The notes under the pieces were generated by a model. That model had not been told where the DNA came from. It did not search any database and saw only the letters and a list, made by a program, of their open reading frames with translations. The translations under genes were made by a program, and so were the position numbers. Below, one piece after another: positions 15,909 to 25,536 of a DNA stretch of 64,000 nucleotides (positions are counted from its first letter, which is position 1; every line of letters starts with the position of its first letter). The DNA is from Clostridium ragsdalei P11. GTDB taxonomy: Bacteria; Bacillota; Clostridia; Clostridiales; Clostridiaceae. The DNA is taken from contig NZ_LROS01000066.1 in assembly GCF_001675165.1 (NCBI RefSeq), positions 113,124-177,123 of the forward strand, written 5' to 3'.

Positions 15909-16601
15909 ATGGATAAAAATATTTTAATTGCTGATGATAATATAGAAATTATTAAAATCTTAAAGCCTTATATAGAAAAAGAGGGCTTTACCGTAATTTT
16001 TGCCCTTGATGGAGAAGAAGCATTATTAAAATTTAACCATTATAATCCACAGTTAATCTTACTTGACATTATGATGCCCTTAATGGATGGAATTGAAGTT
16101 TGCAATAAAATAAGAGAAAAATCAAATACTCCAATAATAATGATAACAGCAAAAAGTGAAGACGCCGACAAAATTTTAGGATTAAATTCCGGTGCTGATG
16201 ATTATATTGTAAAACCATTTAGCCCTGGAGAAGTAGTAGCAAGGATTAAGGCTGTCTTAAGAAGAATTACTCTTCCTGAAAATAACAAAATGTCACTAAT
16301 TAAATATGAGTCTCTTGAATTAGACATTGACAATTACTCGATTAAAATAAAAGGTGAAAATATTAATCTTACCAAAAAAGAAATCGAGGTTTTATGGATG
16401 CTCTCAAGTTCACCTAACAAAATAGTTTCAAGGGATGATTTACTGGACAGCATATGGGGTGTGGATTACTTTGGAGACCCAAGAACAGTGGATACCCATA
16501 TAAAAAGGATAAGGGCAAAACTTCACCTTAATGGGCAATATAATTGGGACATTAAAACTATTTGGGGTATAGGATATAAATTTGAGGTGAAAGATGTTTA
16601 A
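15909..16601 (+). CDS. OmpR-family response regulator
   Basis: DNA-binding response regulator of 230 residues: receiver domain with phosphoacceptor D53 in LLDIMMP, acidic pocket DDN near residues 10-12, switch lysine in VKPFSP, then a C-terminal OmpR winged helix (SRDDLLDSIWGVDYFGDPRT, then VDTHIKRIRAKL). It overlaps the start of the kinase gene by 8 bases, so the two are translationally coupled. The operon continues with a SHOCT-repeat membrane protein and a membrane ferredoxin, which are likely co-regulated. A GAGGTG ribosome site precedes ATG 15909. Confidence 0.93.
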   Translation: MDKNILIADDNIEIIKILKPYIEKEGFTVIFALDGEEALLKFNHYNPQLILLDIMMPLMDGIEVCNKIREKSNTPIIMITAKSEDADKILGLNSGADDYIVKPFSPGEVVARIKAVLRRITLPENNKMSLIKYESLELDIDNYSIKIKGENINLTKKEIEVLWMLSSSPNKIVSRDDLLDSIWGVDYFGDPRTVDTHIKRIRAKLHLNGQYNWDIKTIWGIGYKFEVKDV

Positions 16602-18396
16602 AAAAAATATTACTTTTAAACTTACCCTTGGCTTCTTAACAATCGTTATCGTTTCAACTCTTTTAATTGGAATTATTGCACTAAATGTATTTAAAAACAA
16701 CATCTATGACATTAAAAGAAATAACATGAAAAAACATGCTTTGGAAATTTCAAATACTATTAGGCCTTATATGTTTCAAAGCACTAAAGAAAAAAATTTT
16801 GTAAATATTATAAATTTAATAGACTCTATTGATAATGCAAAACTTTGGATATTAGATTCCAATAAAAATATTATAAGTGCGTCAAATAATAAAGATACTG
16901 CTCTCACTAACATTAACGATGCAGATGTAAAAAAAGTATACAACTCTATTACTGAAAAAGTATTCACTGGTGCAGAAACATACGATGAGATATACAACCC
17001 TTACTATAAAGAATACATGATGACTACAGCAGTTCCAATAAAAAATAGCAGCAGCACTGTAATAGGTGCAGTAATTCTTAATTCTTCTTTATATGATTTA
17101 TCAAATTCTATGAACAAATTTTTTATATATATAGTTTTAACTCTTATAGGCGAAATATGCCTTGCTGGATTTATGGGATATTATTTCTCCAAAAATATAT
17201 CTAAACCAATAAAGAGAATAAATTTTTCCGCACTTGAGCTAGCAAGGGGTCACTATGGAATAAAGACAAATATATATCAGAAAGATGAAATTGGAGAATT
17301 ATCAAATTCTTTTGATTTATTATCTCTAAAACTTCAGTACACCATAGGCAAACTTTTTGAAGAAAAAACTAAGTTAAGTAATGTACTAACAAGTATGAGC
17401 GAGGGTATTTTATCTCTAGATACAAATTTTCATATTATAAATATTAATCAATCTACCTTAGAACTGCTGTCTTTAAAAGACATTGAATCAGGCACAAAAG
17501 TTAATGAAATATTACTAAATTTAAATATAATTGAAGAGTTTAATTCTGCTATATCTAGTAATACTAAAAAATCTATAGTAAAAGAATATCTAAATAAAGT
17601 ATTAAATTTTTCTATATCTCCTATAAAAAATAATTTAAATCAAGTTATAGGTGGTGTAATTCTTATTCAAGACGTAAGTGAAAAGGAAAAACTTGAACAA
17701 ATGCGGAAAGATTTTATTTCTAATGTTTCCCATGAATTTAGAACTCCTTTAACAGTCATAAAAGGCAACTTAGAATCTATTGTAGATGGAATAACTCAAC
17801 CAGAATGTATACAAGATACCTGCGTTACACTCTTAAATGAAACTAACAGGCTTGAAAGAATGGTTAAAGATTTGCTTAATTTAAGCAAATTAGACTCTGG
17901 TAAATTGGAGATTGATTTTAATGAACTTGACATCAATATGCTCATTAGCGATACTTTGAGAAGTCTTAAACCCTTAATAGATAATAAGAACTTGGATTTA
18001 CAACTATCTTTGCAGAATAACTTGCCTTCTCTATTTAGTGATTACGACAAGTTGAAGCAATTACTCATAATATTTTTAGATAATGGAATTAAGTTTTCAC
18101 AAAATAAAGGTAAATTAAAGATATCCTCATATTCCGATAGTAAAAATATTTATATAACTATTGAAGACAATGGGATTGGTATACCTAAAGATGAAATTCA
18201 GTATTTAGGTGAAAAATTTTTCAAAGCTGATAAATCAAGGACTTCAAATGCAGGCGGAACTGGACTTGGACTTTCAATTGCAAAAAGGTTAGTAAAAGTT
18301 TTAAATGGACATTTTTCTATAGAAAGTGAACTTACAAAAGGAACAAGAATAACTATTTCTTTTCCAACAAAGTCTAAAAATGAGGTGAGATTATGA
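16594..18396 (+). CDS. Membrane sensor histidine kinase (HAMP-PAS-HisKA-HATPase)
   Basis: Sensor kinase of 600 residues. Two membrane segments (about 12-32 and 170-193) enclose an extracellular sensing domain of about 140 residues. HAMP (about 195-245), PAS-like (about 255-360), HisKA with phosphorylated H380 in SNVSHEFRTPLTVIKG, and HATPase with N-box FLDNGIKF, G1 DNGIGIP and G2 GGTGLGLSIAKRL follow. The architecture is that of WalK/PhoR-type kinases. It overlaps both neighbours. The signal is unknown; nearby membrane ferredoxins and the secreted DUF2680 protein hint at an envelope or redox stimulus. Confidence 0.93.
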   Translation: MFKKNITFKLTLGFLTIVIVSTLLIGIIALNVFKNNIYDIKRNNMKKHALEISNTIRPYMFQSTKEKNFVNIINLIDSIDNAKLWILDSNKNIISASNNKDTALTNINDADVKKVYNSITEKVFTGAETYDEIYNPYYKEYMMTTAVPIKNSSSTVIGAVILNSSLYDLSNSMNKFFIYIVLTLIGEICLAGFMGYYFSKNISKPIKRINFSALELARGHYGIKTNIYQKDEIGELSNSFDLLSLKLQYTIGKLFEEKTKLSNVLTSMSEGILSLDTNFHIININQSTLELLSLKDIESGTKVNEILLNLNIIEEFNSAISSNTKKSIVKEYLNKVLNFSISPIKNNLNQVIGGVILIQDVSEKEKLEQMRKDFISNVSHEFRTPLTVIKGNLESIVDGITQPECIQDTCVTLLNETNRLERMVKDLLNLSKLDSGKLEIDFNELDINMLISDTLRSLKPLIDNKNLDLQLSLQNNLPSLFSDYDKLKQLLIIFLDNGIKFSQNKGKLKISSYSDSKNIYITIEDNGIGIPKDEIQYLGEKFFKADKSRTSNAGGTGLGLSIAKRLVKVLNGHFSIESELTKGTRITISFPTKSKNEVRL

Positions 18397-18818
18397 TGAG
18401 ACATGGCTATCATATGGGACTAGGGTTTTATGGTTCTTATATTTTAATATTTCTTCTATTAATTATTTCAATTTTAATATTTTTAGTATTAAAAAATAAG
18501 CCTCCTTTAAATCCCTTTATAATAAAAGTCCTAGATATACTTAAAGAAAAATATGCTTCTGGTACCCTTACTGCCGATGAATTTATAGAAAGGAAATCTA
18601 TTATTGAGGATATTAAATATTCAAATTCTTATACCCCTATACTTCTTGAGAGATATGCGAAATGTGAAATAACTACAAAAGAATTTTTGAATATCAAAAA
18701 TGAAATTGAAAGTAATAATTATAATGCTTCTATATGTGAAGAACTTGCAAAGGGAAAACTTTCCTATGATAAATTTAAATTAAAAATGTTGGGAGGACAA
18801 ATGAATGAAAAACAATAA
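18393..18818 (+). CDS. Small membrane protein with three SHOCT-like repeats
   Basis: Protein of 141 residues with one N-terminal membrane segment (about residues 8-30) and three repeats of the short SHOCT type: KEKYASGTLTADEFIERK, LERYAKCEITTKEFLNIK and CEELAKGKLSYDKFKLK. SHOCT modules are short helical pairs found at the ends of many membrane proteins, perhaps for oligomerisation. It overlaps the kinase by 4 bases and the ferredoxin gene by 14 bases, so it belongs to the same operon. Confidence 0.75.
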   Translation: MMRHGYHMGLGFYGSYILIFLLLIISILIFLVLKNKPPLNPFIIKVLDILKEKYASGTLTADEFIERKSIIEDIKYSNSYTPILLERYAKCEITTKEFLNIKNEIESNNYNASICEELAKGKLSYDKFKLKMLGGQMNEKQ

Positions 18819-19953
18819 ATTATTAAAAAATTTGCGCTACATTTTACTTGCAGTATTCTTGATACTTATTACAATTGAGGCTTACCTCCATCAACTGCTT
18901 GGCGGTGGCAAATCACCATCTATACATGCACTGTGTCCCTATGGAGCCTTAGAATCACTCTACAGCTTGATCTTTGGTGGAACATTTATACAAAAAATAT
19001 TTTCAGGCACCTTTATTCTCCTTATCATAACATTATTAATAGCGTTGATTTTCAGAAGAAGCTTTTGTGGTCTTATATGTCCTTTTGGTGCTCTTCAAGA
19101 GTTCTTTGGCATTATAGGCAAAAAAATTTTTAAAAGAAAGCTTTATATTCCATCGAATATAGACAAGCCTTTAAGATACCTTAAGTACATTATTCTTGTA
19201 GCAACACTATATTTCGCATGGAAAACTGCTGGTTTGTGGATGAATCCCTATGACCCATGGGCAGCATATGGACATATATCTGAAGGCATATCGTCCCTTA
19301 CTGGCGAGTACCTAATTGCTTTTATTATACTCATAGTCACTATAGTTGGCTCTCTATTATATGACAGATTCTTTTGTAAATATCTCTGTCCTATGGGTGC
19401 ATTTTACGGCATAATTTCAAAAATAAGTCCATCAAAAATAGTAAGAAATAATGATAACTGTATTAATTGTGGTCTATGCAGCAAAAATTGCCCTGTTAAT
19501 ATTAAAGTTTCTGAGCTTAAAGAAATTAAATCTGCTGAATGTATTAATTGTCAAATTTGTATACTATCTTGTCCCGAAAAAAATGCTTTAGAATTTAAAA
19601 TTAAAAGTAAATCCCTTAAGCCAGTATTTGTTTTAACCTTTGTAATTTTATTATTCTTTGGAGGAATAGGCATTACTAAACTTACAGGAATATACCAGGA
19701 TACGCCTCCTAAAATATCTCTTGAAACTAAAACTGCTTCTGGCACTAAAACTTCTGAAATTAAAATAAACCCTGAAGAAATAAAAGGTTATATGACTTTA
19801 CAAGAAATATCTGAAGCATTTAAAGTTGATTTAAATGAACTGTATAAAAAACTTAATATACCTAATTCCATTCCAAAGGATACAAAATTAAAAGACATTA
19901 AGAATTTTATTGCCGATTTTGAAGTGGAAAAAGCTAGGGACGCACTGAAGTAA
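18805..19953 (+). CDS. Membrane-bound 4Fe-4S protein, NapH-like, with C-terminal extension
   Basis: Electron-transfer membrane protein of 382 residues. Membrane helices carry CPYGALESLY, CGLICPFGALQ and CKYLCPMGAFYG motifs. Two ferredoxin clusters follow: CINCGLCSKNCP and CINCQICILSCP, near residues 217-255. After another membrane helix (about 273-293), an extension of about 85 residues contains GYMTLQEISEAFKVDLNELYKKL, a helix-turn-helix-like module seen in other clostridial polyferredoxins of this type. It closes the two-component operon. Likely quinone- or flavin-linked redox transfer; the partner is not encoded here. Confidence 0.85.
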   Translation: MKNNKLLKNLRYILLAVFLILITIEAYLHQLLGGGKSPSIHALCPYGALESLYSLIFGGTFIQKIFSGTFILLIITLLIALIFRRSFCGLICPFGALQEFFGIIGKKIFKRKLYIPSNIDKPLRYLKYIILVATLYFAWKTAGLWMNPYDPWAAYGHISEGISSLTGEYLIAFIILIVTIVGSLLYDRFFCKYLCPMGAFYGIISKISPSKIVRNNDNCINCGLCSKNCPVNIKVSELKEIKSAECINCQICILSCPEKNALEFKIKSKSLKPVFVLTFVILLFFGGIGITKLTGIYQDTPPKISLETKTASGTKTSEIKINPEEIKGYMTLQEISEAFKVDLNELYKKLNIPNSIPKDTKLKDIKNFIADFEVEKARDALK

Positions 19954-19993
19954 GTTAGTCAATCATACCAACAATCCTATCAACATTCGTAAT

Positions 19994-20031
19994 AAAAAAA
20001 GATGTAAATTTAGAAATCTACATCTTTTTTT
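19994..20031. terminator. Bidirectional terminator
   Basis: GATGTA (20001-20006) and TACATC (20019-20024), extended by A- and T-runs on either side, end both the plus-strand two-component operon and the convergent peptidase gene. Confidence 0.8.
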
Positions 20032-20032
20032 A

Positions 20033-21109
20033 TTATTCAACAACTATAATATCTTTGCTGTATTTATTTAAAACTTCACAGCCATCTTCTGTAACAAGTA
20101 CCAAATCCTCTATTCTAACTCCTATCTCACCTGGTATGTAGATACCCGGTTCAATTGAAAATATCATACCAGGTTGTACCTTATCGCTATTTACAGAAGA
20201 AACATCACCTAAATCGTGACATTCTATTCCTATAGAGTGCCCCGTTCTATGTGTAAAGTACTTACCATAACCTTTACCTTCTATATAATCTCTAGCAGCC
20301 TTATCTATATCACAAAATCTTACCCCAGGTTTAACTGCTTCAATTCCTCTCTTATTGGCTTCTAAAACTGTATTATATACCTTCTTACTATTTTCAGGAA
20401 CATATTTATAAAATACGGTTCTCGTCATGTCGGAACAATAGGAATCTTTAACACATCCAATATCTATAGTTACAGCTTCTCCTTCTTTAAGTATAGAATT
20501 ATCTATCTCATGATGAGGATCAGCTGCATTTATTCCATAAGCTACAATAGGATCAAAAGAAAATCCTTCTGCTCCTAAACTTTCATATATATTTTCTAAA
20601 GCTTTTCCCATCTTCTTTTCTGTATAACCTTCAGGAATCAGTTTTATCAACTTGCCTATAGCCTTATCATTCAGCCTGGATGCTTCTCTCATTAAATTTC
20701 TTTCATCATTATCTTTACACATTCTTATTCTATCAATTATTTCAGAACCATTTACAAAATTACTGCTAGCTTTCAATTCCATTAATCTCAAAAGAAATCT
20801 AGCCGGCCAATTTTTGTCTATACCTATAGGTAAATTTCTGTCTGTATATTTTGAGATGATTTGAACAGCATCATCTGTGTCTTTAAACCAAATCTTTTCT
20901 AATCCTATATCTTCTTCTAAAGGAAATAGCTCATTTATAAATAACTTCTTGTCCCCATTTATATTTAAATAAAGTACAAGTAATCTTTCTCCTGGATGTA
21001 TCCACTTTCCAGTTAAATAAAATATGGATGCTGGATCTGATACAATAAGCTGCGGTACACTTTGAGATTCCATTTTTTCCAATACCTTGCTCAGTCTATC
21101 TATTTTCAT
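20033..21109 (-). CDS. Xaa-Pro aminopeptidase family (M24B) metallopeptidase
   Basis: Cytoplasmic metallopeptidase of 358 residues that should cleave N-terminal residues preceding proline. It has the creatinase-like N-terminal domain (1 to about 125) and the pita-bread domain. All five metal ligands can be seen: two aspartates in VTIDIGCVKDSYCSDMTRTVF, a histidine in HRTGHSIGIECHD, and two glutamates in FSIEPGIYI and GVRIEDLVLV. Length is normal for the family. ATG 21109 is preceded by a GGGATG-like ribosome site. It is probably monocistronic or co-transcribed with the upstream esterase. Confidence 0.9.
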   Translation of the reverse strand: MKIDRLSKVLEKMESQSVPQLIVSDPASIFYLTGKWIHPGERLLVLYLNINGDKKLFINELFPLEEDIGLEKIWFKDTDDAVQIISKYTDRNLPIGIDKNWPARFLLRLMELKASSNFVNGSEIIDRIRMCKDNDERNLMREASRLNDKAIGKLIKLIPEGYTEKKMGKALENIYESLGAEGFSFDPIVAYGINAADPHHEIDNSILKEGEAVTIDIGCVKDSYCSDMTRTVFYKYVPENSKKVYNTVLEANKRGIEAVKPGVRFCDIDKAARDYIEGKGYGKYFTHRTGHSIGIECHDLGDVSSVNSDKVQPGMIFSIEPGIYIPGEIGVRIEDLVLVTEDGCEVLNKYSKDIIVVE

Positions 21110-21204
21110 GTCAATTTCATCCCCTATAATTTTTATTAAATTACAACATATTCTAGTATAATTGTAGATTTCTTTTATTCTAAAAACAATAAAAATACAC
21201 TTAT

Positions 21205-21783
21205 TTAACTATACTGTACTATATTTGAATTAACTATTATTTTTGCTATTTCATTATGAATCTCTTTTGACACATGTATTCCATCATCTAAGAAATATTC
21301 TTTCATTTTACTATCTGCAGCTAAAATCGTTCCTACATCTATAACTCCAATATTTTTCTTTTTGCCATATTCAACTAACAATTCTCGCAATTTGCACAAA
21401 CCTTGGTCAACTTCTCCATAATCCCTATCTTTAAACCATGTCTTTTCTACAATGTCATCTTTAACTGGAAGAGGCGTTAGAACTATAGGAACAAATTTAT
21501 TTTTTTCACACATCTGAACCATTATATCTATATTTTTTAAAATATCATTAATATTTGTCTTTAGAAATACGTCATTAGTTCCCCCCATAATTAGAACTTT
21601 GGATGGTTTAAACTCAACAACATCTTTTTGAAATCTTTCCTTCATTTCGCCTGTTGTATTACCTGGTATACCTTTATTAATAATATTTTCCTTTATTTTC
21701 TTAGATAACACACTAACCCAACTTTCCGTTTTGCGGACTCTAAAACCAAAAGTTATACTATCTCCAATACATACAATACTCAC
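21205..21783 (-). CDS. SGNH/GDSL-family hydrolase
   Basis: Esterase or lipase-like hydrolase of 192 residues without a signal peptide. Block I is CIGDSITFGF (Ser), block III is MGGTNDVFL (Asn), and block V is FLDDGIHVS (Asp, His). The likely start is GTG 21783, eight bases after AAGGTG; a longer frame from an ATG at 21831 has no ribosome site. The substrate cannot be told. Confidence 0.85.
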   Translation of the reverse strand: MSIVCIGDSITFGFRVRKTESWVSVLSKKIKENIINKGIPGNTTGEMKERFQKDVVEFKPSKVLIMGGTNDVFLKTNINDILKNIDIMVQMCEKNKFVPIVLTPLPVKDDIVEKTWFKDRDYGEVDQGLCKLRELLVEYGKKKNIGVIDVGTILAADSKMKEYFLDDGIHVSKEIHNEIAKIIVNSNIVQYS

Positions 21784-21847
21784 TTTATTTTCACCTTTTT
21801 CTATCATATATTTTAAATGATATATACTCATTTACTACGTTATTATG

Positions 21848-24800
21848 TTATATTTTGCTTAACAATCCTTTAAACTTTTGATAGTTTACTTTTACCCCAT
21901 CATCTAAGTTCATTTCTATTTGCATATCTGCCATATGATGTAAAACTTCATCATATTTCTTTAACTCATCTATTTGCTTATCAATGGCTGTAAGCTTTTT
22001 CTTAGCATCATTCTTTTCTTTAGTATCATAATCTCCATCTATTACATCTGACAAAGATTTTCTCTCTGTATCAAGTCTATCTTGAAACTCATGCAAATAA
22101 TCCGTTCTTATTCTTGATAAAGTTGTTTTATCATATCTATGCATATAAATTAAACAGTTGAAAGCTTTTTGTTTTCCTGATGTAAACAACCAGTATATAG
22201 GTCTCTTTCTATATGTTTGAACATGGTCTTTAAAAAAATCATTAAGGAAATATCTTCTTATAGTATCTTTTGCTGTTTCGTTACTCTTCTTGCCAAGTAT
22301 TTCAGCTATAAAATTAAGATTTTCTGACAAACTTTCTTCTCCAAAAGTAACTTTAACAAATTCCACAAACTTAGCTACTATATCATCTTGAAAATAGCTA
22401 TCTGATAGTATTGGTATTATATTATCCTCATCAGCTTTAAATGTTTTATATTTTGAAGGATCAAACTTGCCTCCAGCATAGACCAGTCCTTCCTGATCTA
22501 AAGAATATCTACCAAATACACAACCAACTGCATAAGATATAAATGATTTAATTTCTCTTTCTTTATCTGCTTTTCTTATAGTAATATATTTTTCTTCAAC
22601 TTCTGGAGTTATTTCATCTTGAAGTTCATAAATATCTATAAAAATTTTATTTATTTTTTCTTCGTTTTCTTTTAACTTATAAAATTGATTTTTCGTGATA
22701 CTATCCCAGTTATTAAAAGCTTGCTCTATCTTATTATTATTTTTATACATTAATATAGGGTGATTTTTAAAATTCCATGAAGTTTCAAAAGAATTCCAAT
22801 CTTCTCTTGATATATCTATACATTCTTGAGAAATTAAATTTATTTTATCTCTTATGTTATTATTCTTCTCCATATATATTGGTATTTCTTTAACAGTTCC
22901 TGCCGTCAAATTCAGTGTTGGAGATATGAACTCAAAAATATTAGCAATTATTTTAGTGTTAAAAAAACTTAATATATAATTAAAATCTGATTCATCTTTT
23001 ACAAATATAGAATCTGCAGATTGGTCAAAAATAAATCCTTTGTTTAATACTCTTATAGTATTTATACCAGATGTTATTCTTTTCCAGCTTATTCCATTGT
23101 AACTTAAAAAAAATCTTTCATTTCTTATAACTGAACTTTTTTCACTTCTAACTTTTTCTCCATTATTTTTCCAATATATAACTTTCGAAATATTGCCATA
23201 CCACTTACGAGCATCTCCTCCCATTTGATAAGGTATCCAATATTTATTACTATTTTTTTCATTCATAAAATTTATAGACTCATTTTTTACTTCAAACCAC
23301 TCTCTTGTATATTTACTATTACTTCCTGTCTGCATTCCAGTACAAGGGAATGAAATATCATCTATTATTTTTGCTTTATTTAATATACCTATTTCCTTAT
23401 CCGTTAACCAATACCCAAATCTCTTTCCTGGTATACTGTTCATTTTGGTCTGATTAATTATGAATCTATATGTTACCTCAGGATTAACTATTGCTTCTCT
23501 TGTTTTTATTGACTGATTTTTAACACCTTTAAATTCTGATAACTTAATGTAATTACCTAATATGTTGCTTTCATAATTCCTTAATGTGAATGTACAAACT
23601 GGAACAGTAGCTTCTTCAAGCCCTGAATATTCCAACTGAATTAAAGTGCTTATATTTTTTGTTTCAATAATTATATTTCTTAATTTTTCATATGATTTAA
23701 TGAACATCCATACAAATGGAGTCATAAATGCCAATTGACCATTATATTTAACTTTAGAAAAACTATATACAATAAATGCTGAAAAAATATCTGACTTTAC
23801 ATCTGAATAATTTTTACTAATAAATTCTCCTAAAATAGGATTTAAGTACTTATTCCCTATATATGGAGGATTAGTTGATAAAACATCATATGTTTTCACC
23901 ATTATACTTGTCTGTTTCATTAATTTAGGTAATATATTAACAACCTTTTTTCTACTTTCCTCTTGCATTAAATCCTCTACAGGGTCATTTAATATATGCT
24001 CATATCTTTTTTCTAAAAATTCTTTATCAAACTCTTCTATCTTTATAAGTGAACCACATATCTTTGCATTTTTGAACTGCTCTATAAAAGCTTTTGTCTT
24101 ATCATAATTTTCTCCTGAAGACTCTCCTGCTATATACTCTATATCTCCTTCATTTAAGTCATTAGTTTCTTGTATAGACGCTATATTTATACTCATTCCT
24201 TCTCTTTCTATACTTCTAAGAAGTCTATTATTATACTTCATTCCTTTCATAACAACGGCAAAACAAGCAAGCTGATAAGCCTTATCATCTATATCAAGTC
24301 CATAAAGGTTATTTTCTATAATAAGCCTTGGTATTTCTCTATTCATATATCCACATTTTTCATATATTTGATATAATACATCAAACATATAAACTAATAT
24401 ATGCCCTGAACCACAAGCAGGGTCAAAACATTTAATATCTTCTACCTTTAATTCTTTATTTATATATGGAGCTAATTTTTCTTCAAAATCTGATTCTGGA
24501 TTAGGGTTCTCAATATAAAATTTCCACTCTTTCTTTAATTCATTATGTTCCGGATGAGATTCCACCCAATACCTTCCCAATGAGTTTTGAACCATATATC
24601 TAACTATCCAATCAGGTGTAAATAGCTGAGTAGCAAATGGAATTTCTTCTTTTTTATATTTCTTTTTAGCTTTTATAACTCTATCTTTTTCTTCTGAATT
24701 ATAATATTGATAAAGCCATCCTATAATCTCTACATTTTCCCAATAACTTTCTGGTATAAAATTAGTATCTGTAAGTCTTCTAATAAAAGCTCCTTCATTT

Positions 24801-25366
24801 AAAAGACCATCTGGAAGCAATAATTCCGTATAATGTCCTATCTTTTCAAACATAAATGGAAGAATTGTGTTTAAAGAATTACATTGAACTATTATCATAT
24901 ACTTAAATAGTGCTTCCATATCATTATTTAATCTCAATTCATATATTTTTTGTTTATCTACTGGAAGGTTCACATTACTTGCTTCTTTTATTAAGTCAGG
25001 CTCAACACTTCCTGGAGTTGTAGATGATAAAGGTCTAACCCTTGTAGGCATATAATTATTTACTTCCATAAATCTTAATGCTGTAAATCTATTGAACCAA
25101 GTATATGCAACTTCCTCAATTACACTACTATATCCATCCTCACCTTTTTCATTTATAATTTCTATTTCTTTTATAAGCTTTTCTCTTTGTAATTTTTCAT
25201 CTTTGCTAAGAGTCCTTCCATTAATAACTATAGAATCACTGCTAACTATTTTTGAATTTTTTACACTATCTTTTTCTATACCATATTGACGAGCCTTCAC
25301 TTTTATTTTATCTATTAGTTCATTTCTTGCTTCTATGGCAAAACTTTTCAGTGTATTTTTATCCAT
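21848..25366 (-). CDS. pglX: BREX-type PglX adenine-specific DNA methyltransferase (orphan)
   Basis: Large (1172-residue) N6-adenine DNA methyltransferase. SAM motif I is DPACGSGHIL (D315) and the catalytic motif is NPPYIG (499-504). The N-terminus MDKNTLKSFAIEARNEL, the long helical N-domain and the C-terminal coiled region match BREX PglX. In BREX phage-defence loci pglX lies between brxC and pglZ with brxA, brxB and brxL nearby. None of those is present here: trmB lies upstream and an esterase downstream. It is intact with a good GGAGG site at ATG 25366. It may be a solitary methyltransferase or a relic of a lost locus; a type IIG-like enzyme is a less likely alternative. Confidence 0.8.
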   Translation of the reverse strand: MDKNTLKSFAIEARNELIDKIKVKARQYGIEKDSVKNSKIVSSDSIVINGRTLSKDEKLQREKLIKEIEIINEKGEDGYSSVIEEVAYTWFNRFTALRFMEVNNYMPTRVRPLSSTTPGSVEPDLIKEASNVNLPVDKQKIYELRLNNDMEALFKYMIIVQCNSLNTILPFMFEKIGHYTELLLPDGLLNEGAFIRRLTDTNFIPESYWENVEIIGWLYQYYNSEEKDRVIKAKKKYKKEEIPFATQLFTPDWIVRYMVQNSLGRYWVESHPEHNELKKEWKFYIENPNPESDFEEKLAPYINKELKVEDIKCFDPACGSGHILVYMFDVLYQIYEKCGYMNREIPRLIIENNLYGLDIDDKAYQLACFAVVMKGMKYNNRLLRSIEREGMSINIASIQETNDLNEGDIEYIAGESSGENYDKTKAFIEQFKNAKICGSLIKIEEFDKEFLEKRYEHILNDPVEDLMQEESRKKVVNILPKLMKQTSIMVKTYDVLSTNPPYIGNKYLNPILGEFISKNYSDVKSDIFSAFIVYSFSKVKYNGQLAFMTPFVWMFIKSYEKLRNIIIETKNISTLIQLEYSGLEEATVPVCTFTLRNYESNILGNYIKLSEFKGVKNQSIKTREAIVNPEVTYRFIINQTKMNSIPGKRFGYWLTDKEIGILNKAKIIDDISFPCTGMQTGSNSKYTREWFEVKNESINFMNEKNSNKYWIPYQMGGDARKWYGNISKVIYWKNNGEKVRSEKSSVIRNERFFLSYNGISWKRITSGINTIRVLNKGFIFDQSADSIFVKDESDFNYILSFFNTKIIANIFEFISPTLNLTAGTVKEIPIYMEKNNNIRDKINLISQECIDISREDWNSFETSWNFKNHPILMYKNNNKIEQAFNNWDSITKNQFYKLKENEEKINKIFIDIYELQDEITPEVEEKYITIRKADKEREIKSFISYAVGCVFGRYSLDQEGLVYAGGKFDPSKYKTFKADEDNIIPILSDSYFQDDIVAKFVEFVKVTFGEESLSENLNFIAEILGKKSNETAKDTIRRYFLNDFFKDHVQTYRKRPIYWLFTSGKQKAFNCLIYMHRYDKTTLSRIRTDYLHEFQDRLDTERKSLSDVIDGDYDTKEKNDAKKKLTAIDKQIDELKKYDEVLHHMADMQIEMNLDDGVKVNYQKFKGLLSKI

Positions 25367-25447
25367 ATCTTAATCCTCCATATATCAAAGAAATAGGAGA
25401 TAAACAGAATTGTAAGCATATGATTCCATTTTTAAAGTTTCTCTTAG

Positions 25448-25528
25448 TTAATCTATAAATTCATTCTCATCTGCAAGTTTAATCACCATTTCTTTATCAC
25501 TAAAAGACTTTAATATTTGTATTAAAAT
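25448..25528 (-). pseudogene. 26-codon open frame remnant between trmB and pglX
   Basis: Upstream of pglX the minus strand reads ILIQILKSFSDKEMVIKL then ADENEFID and a stop, with no start codon and a stop directly before it. It looks like the C-terminal tail of a deleted gene, perhaps one that once preceded pglX, but it is too short to identify. Confidence 0.3.
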
Positions 25529-25536
25529 CTATTTTG

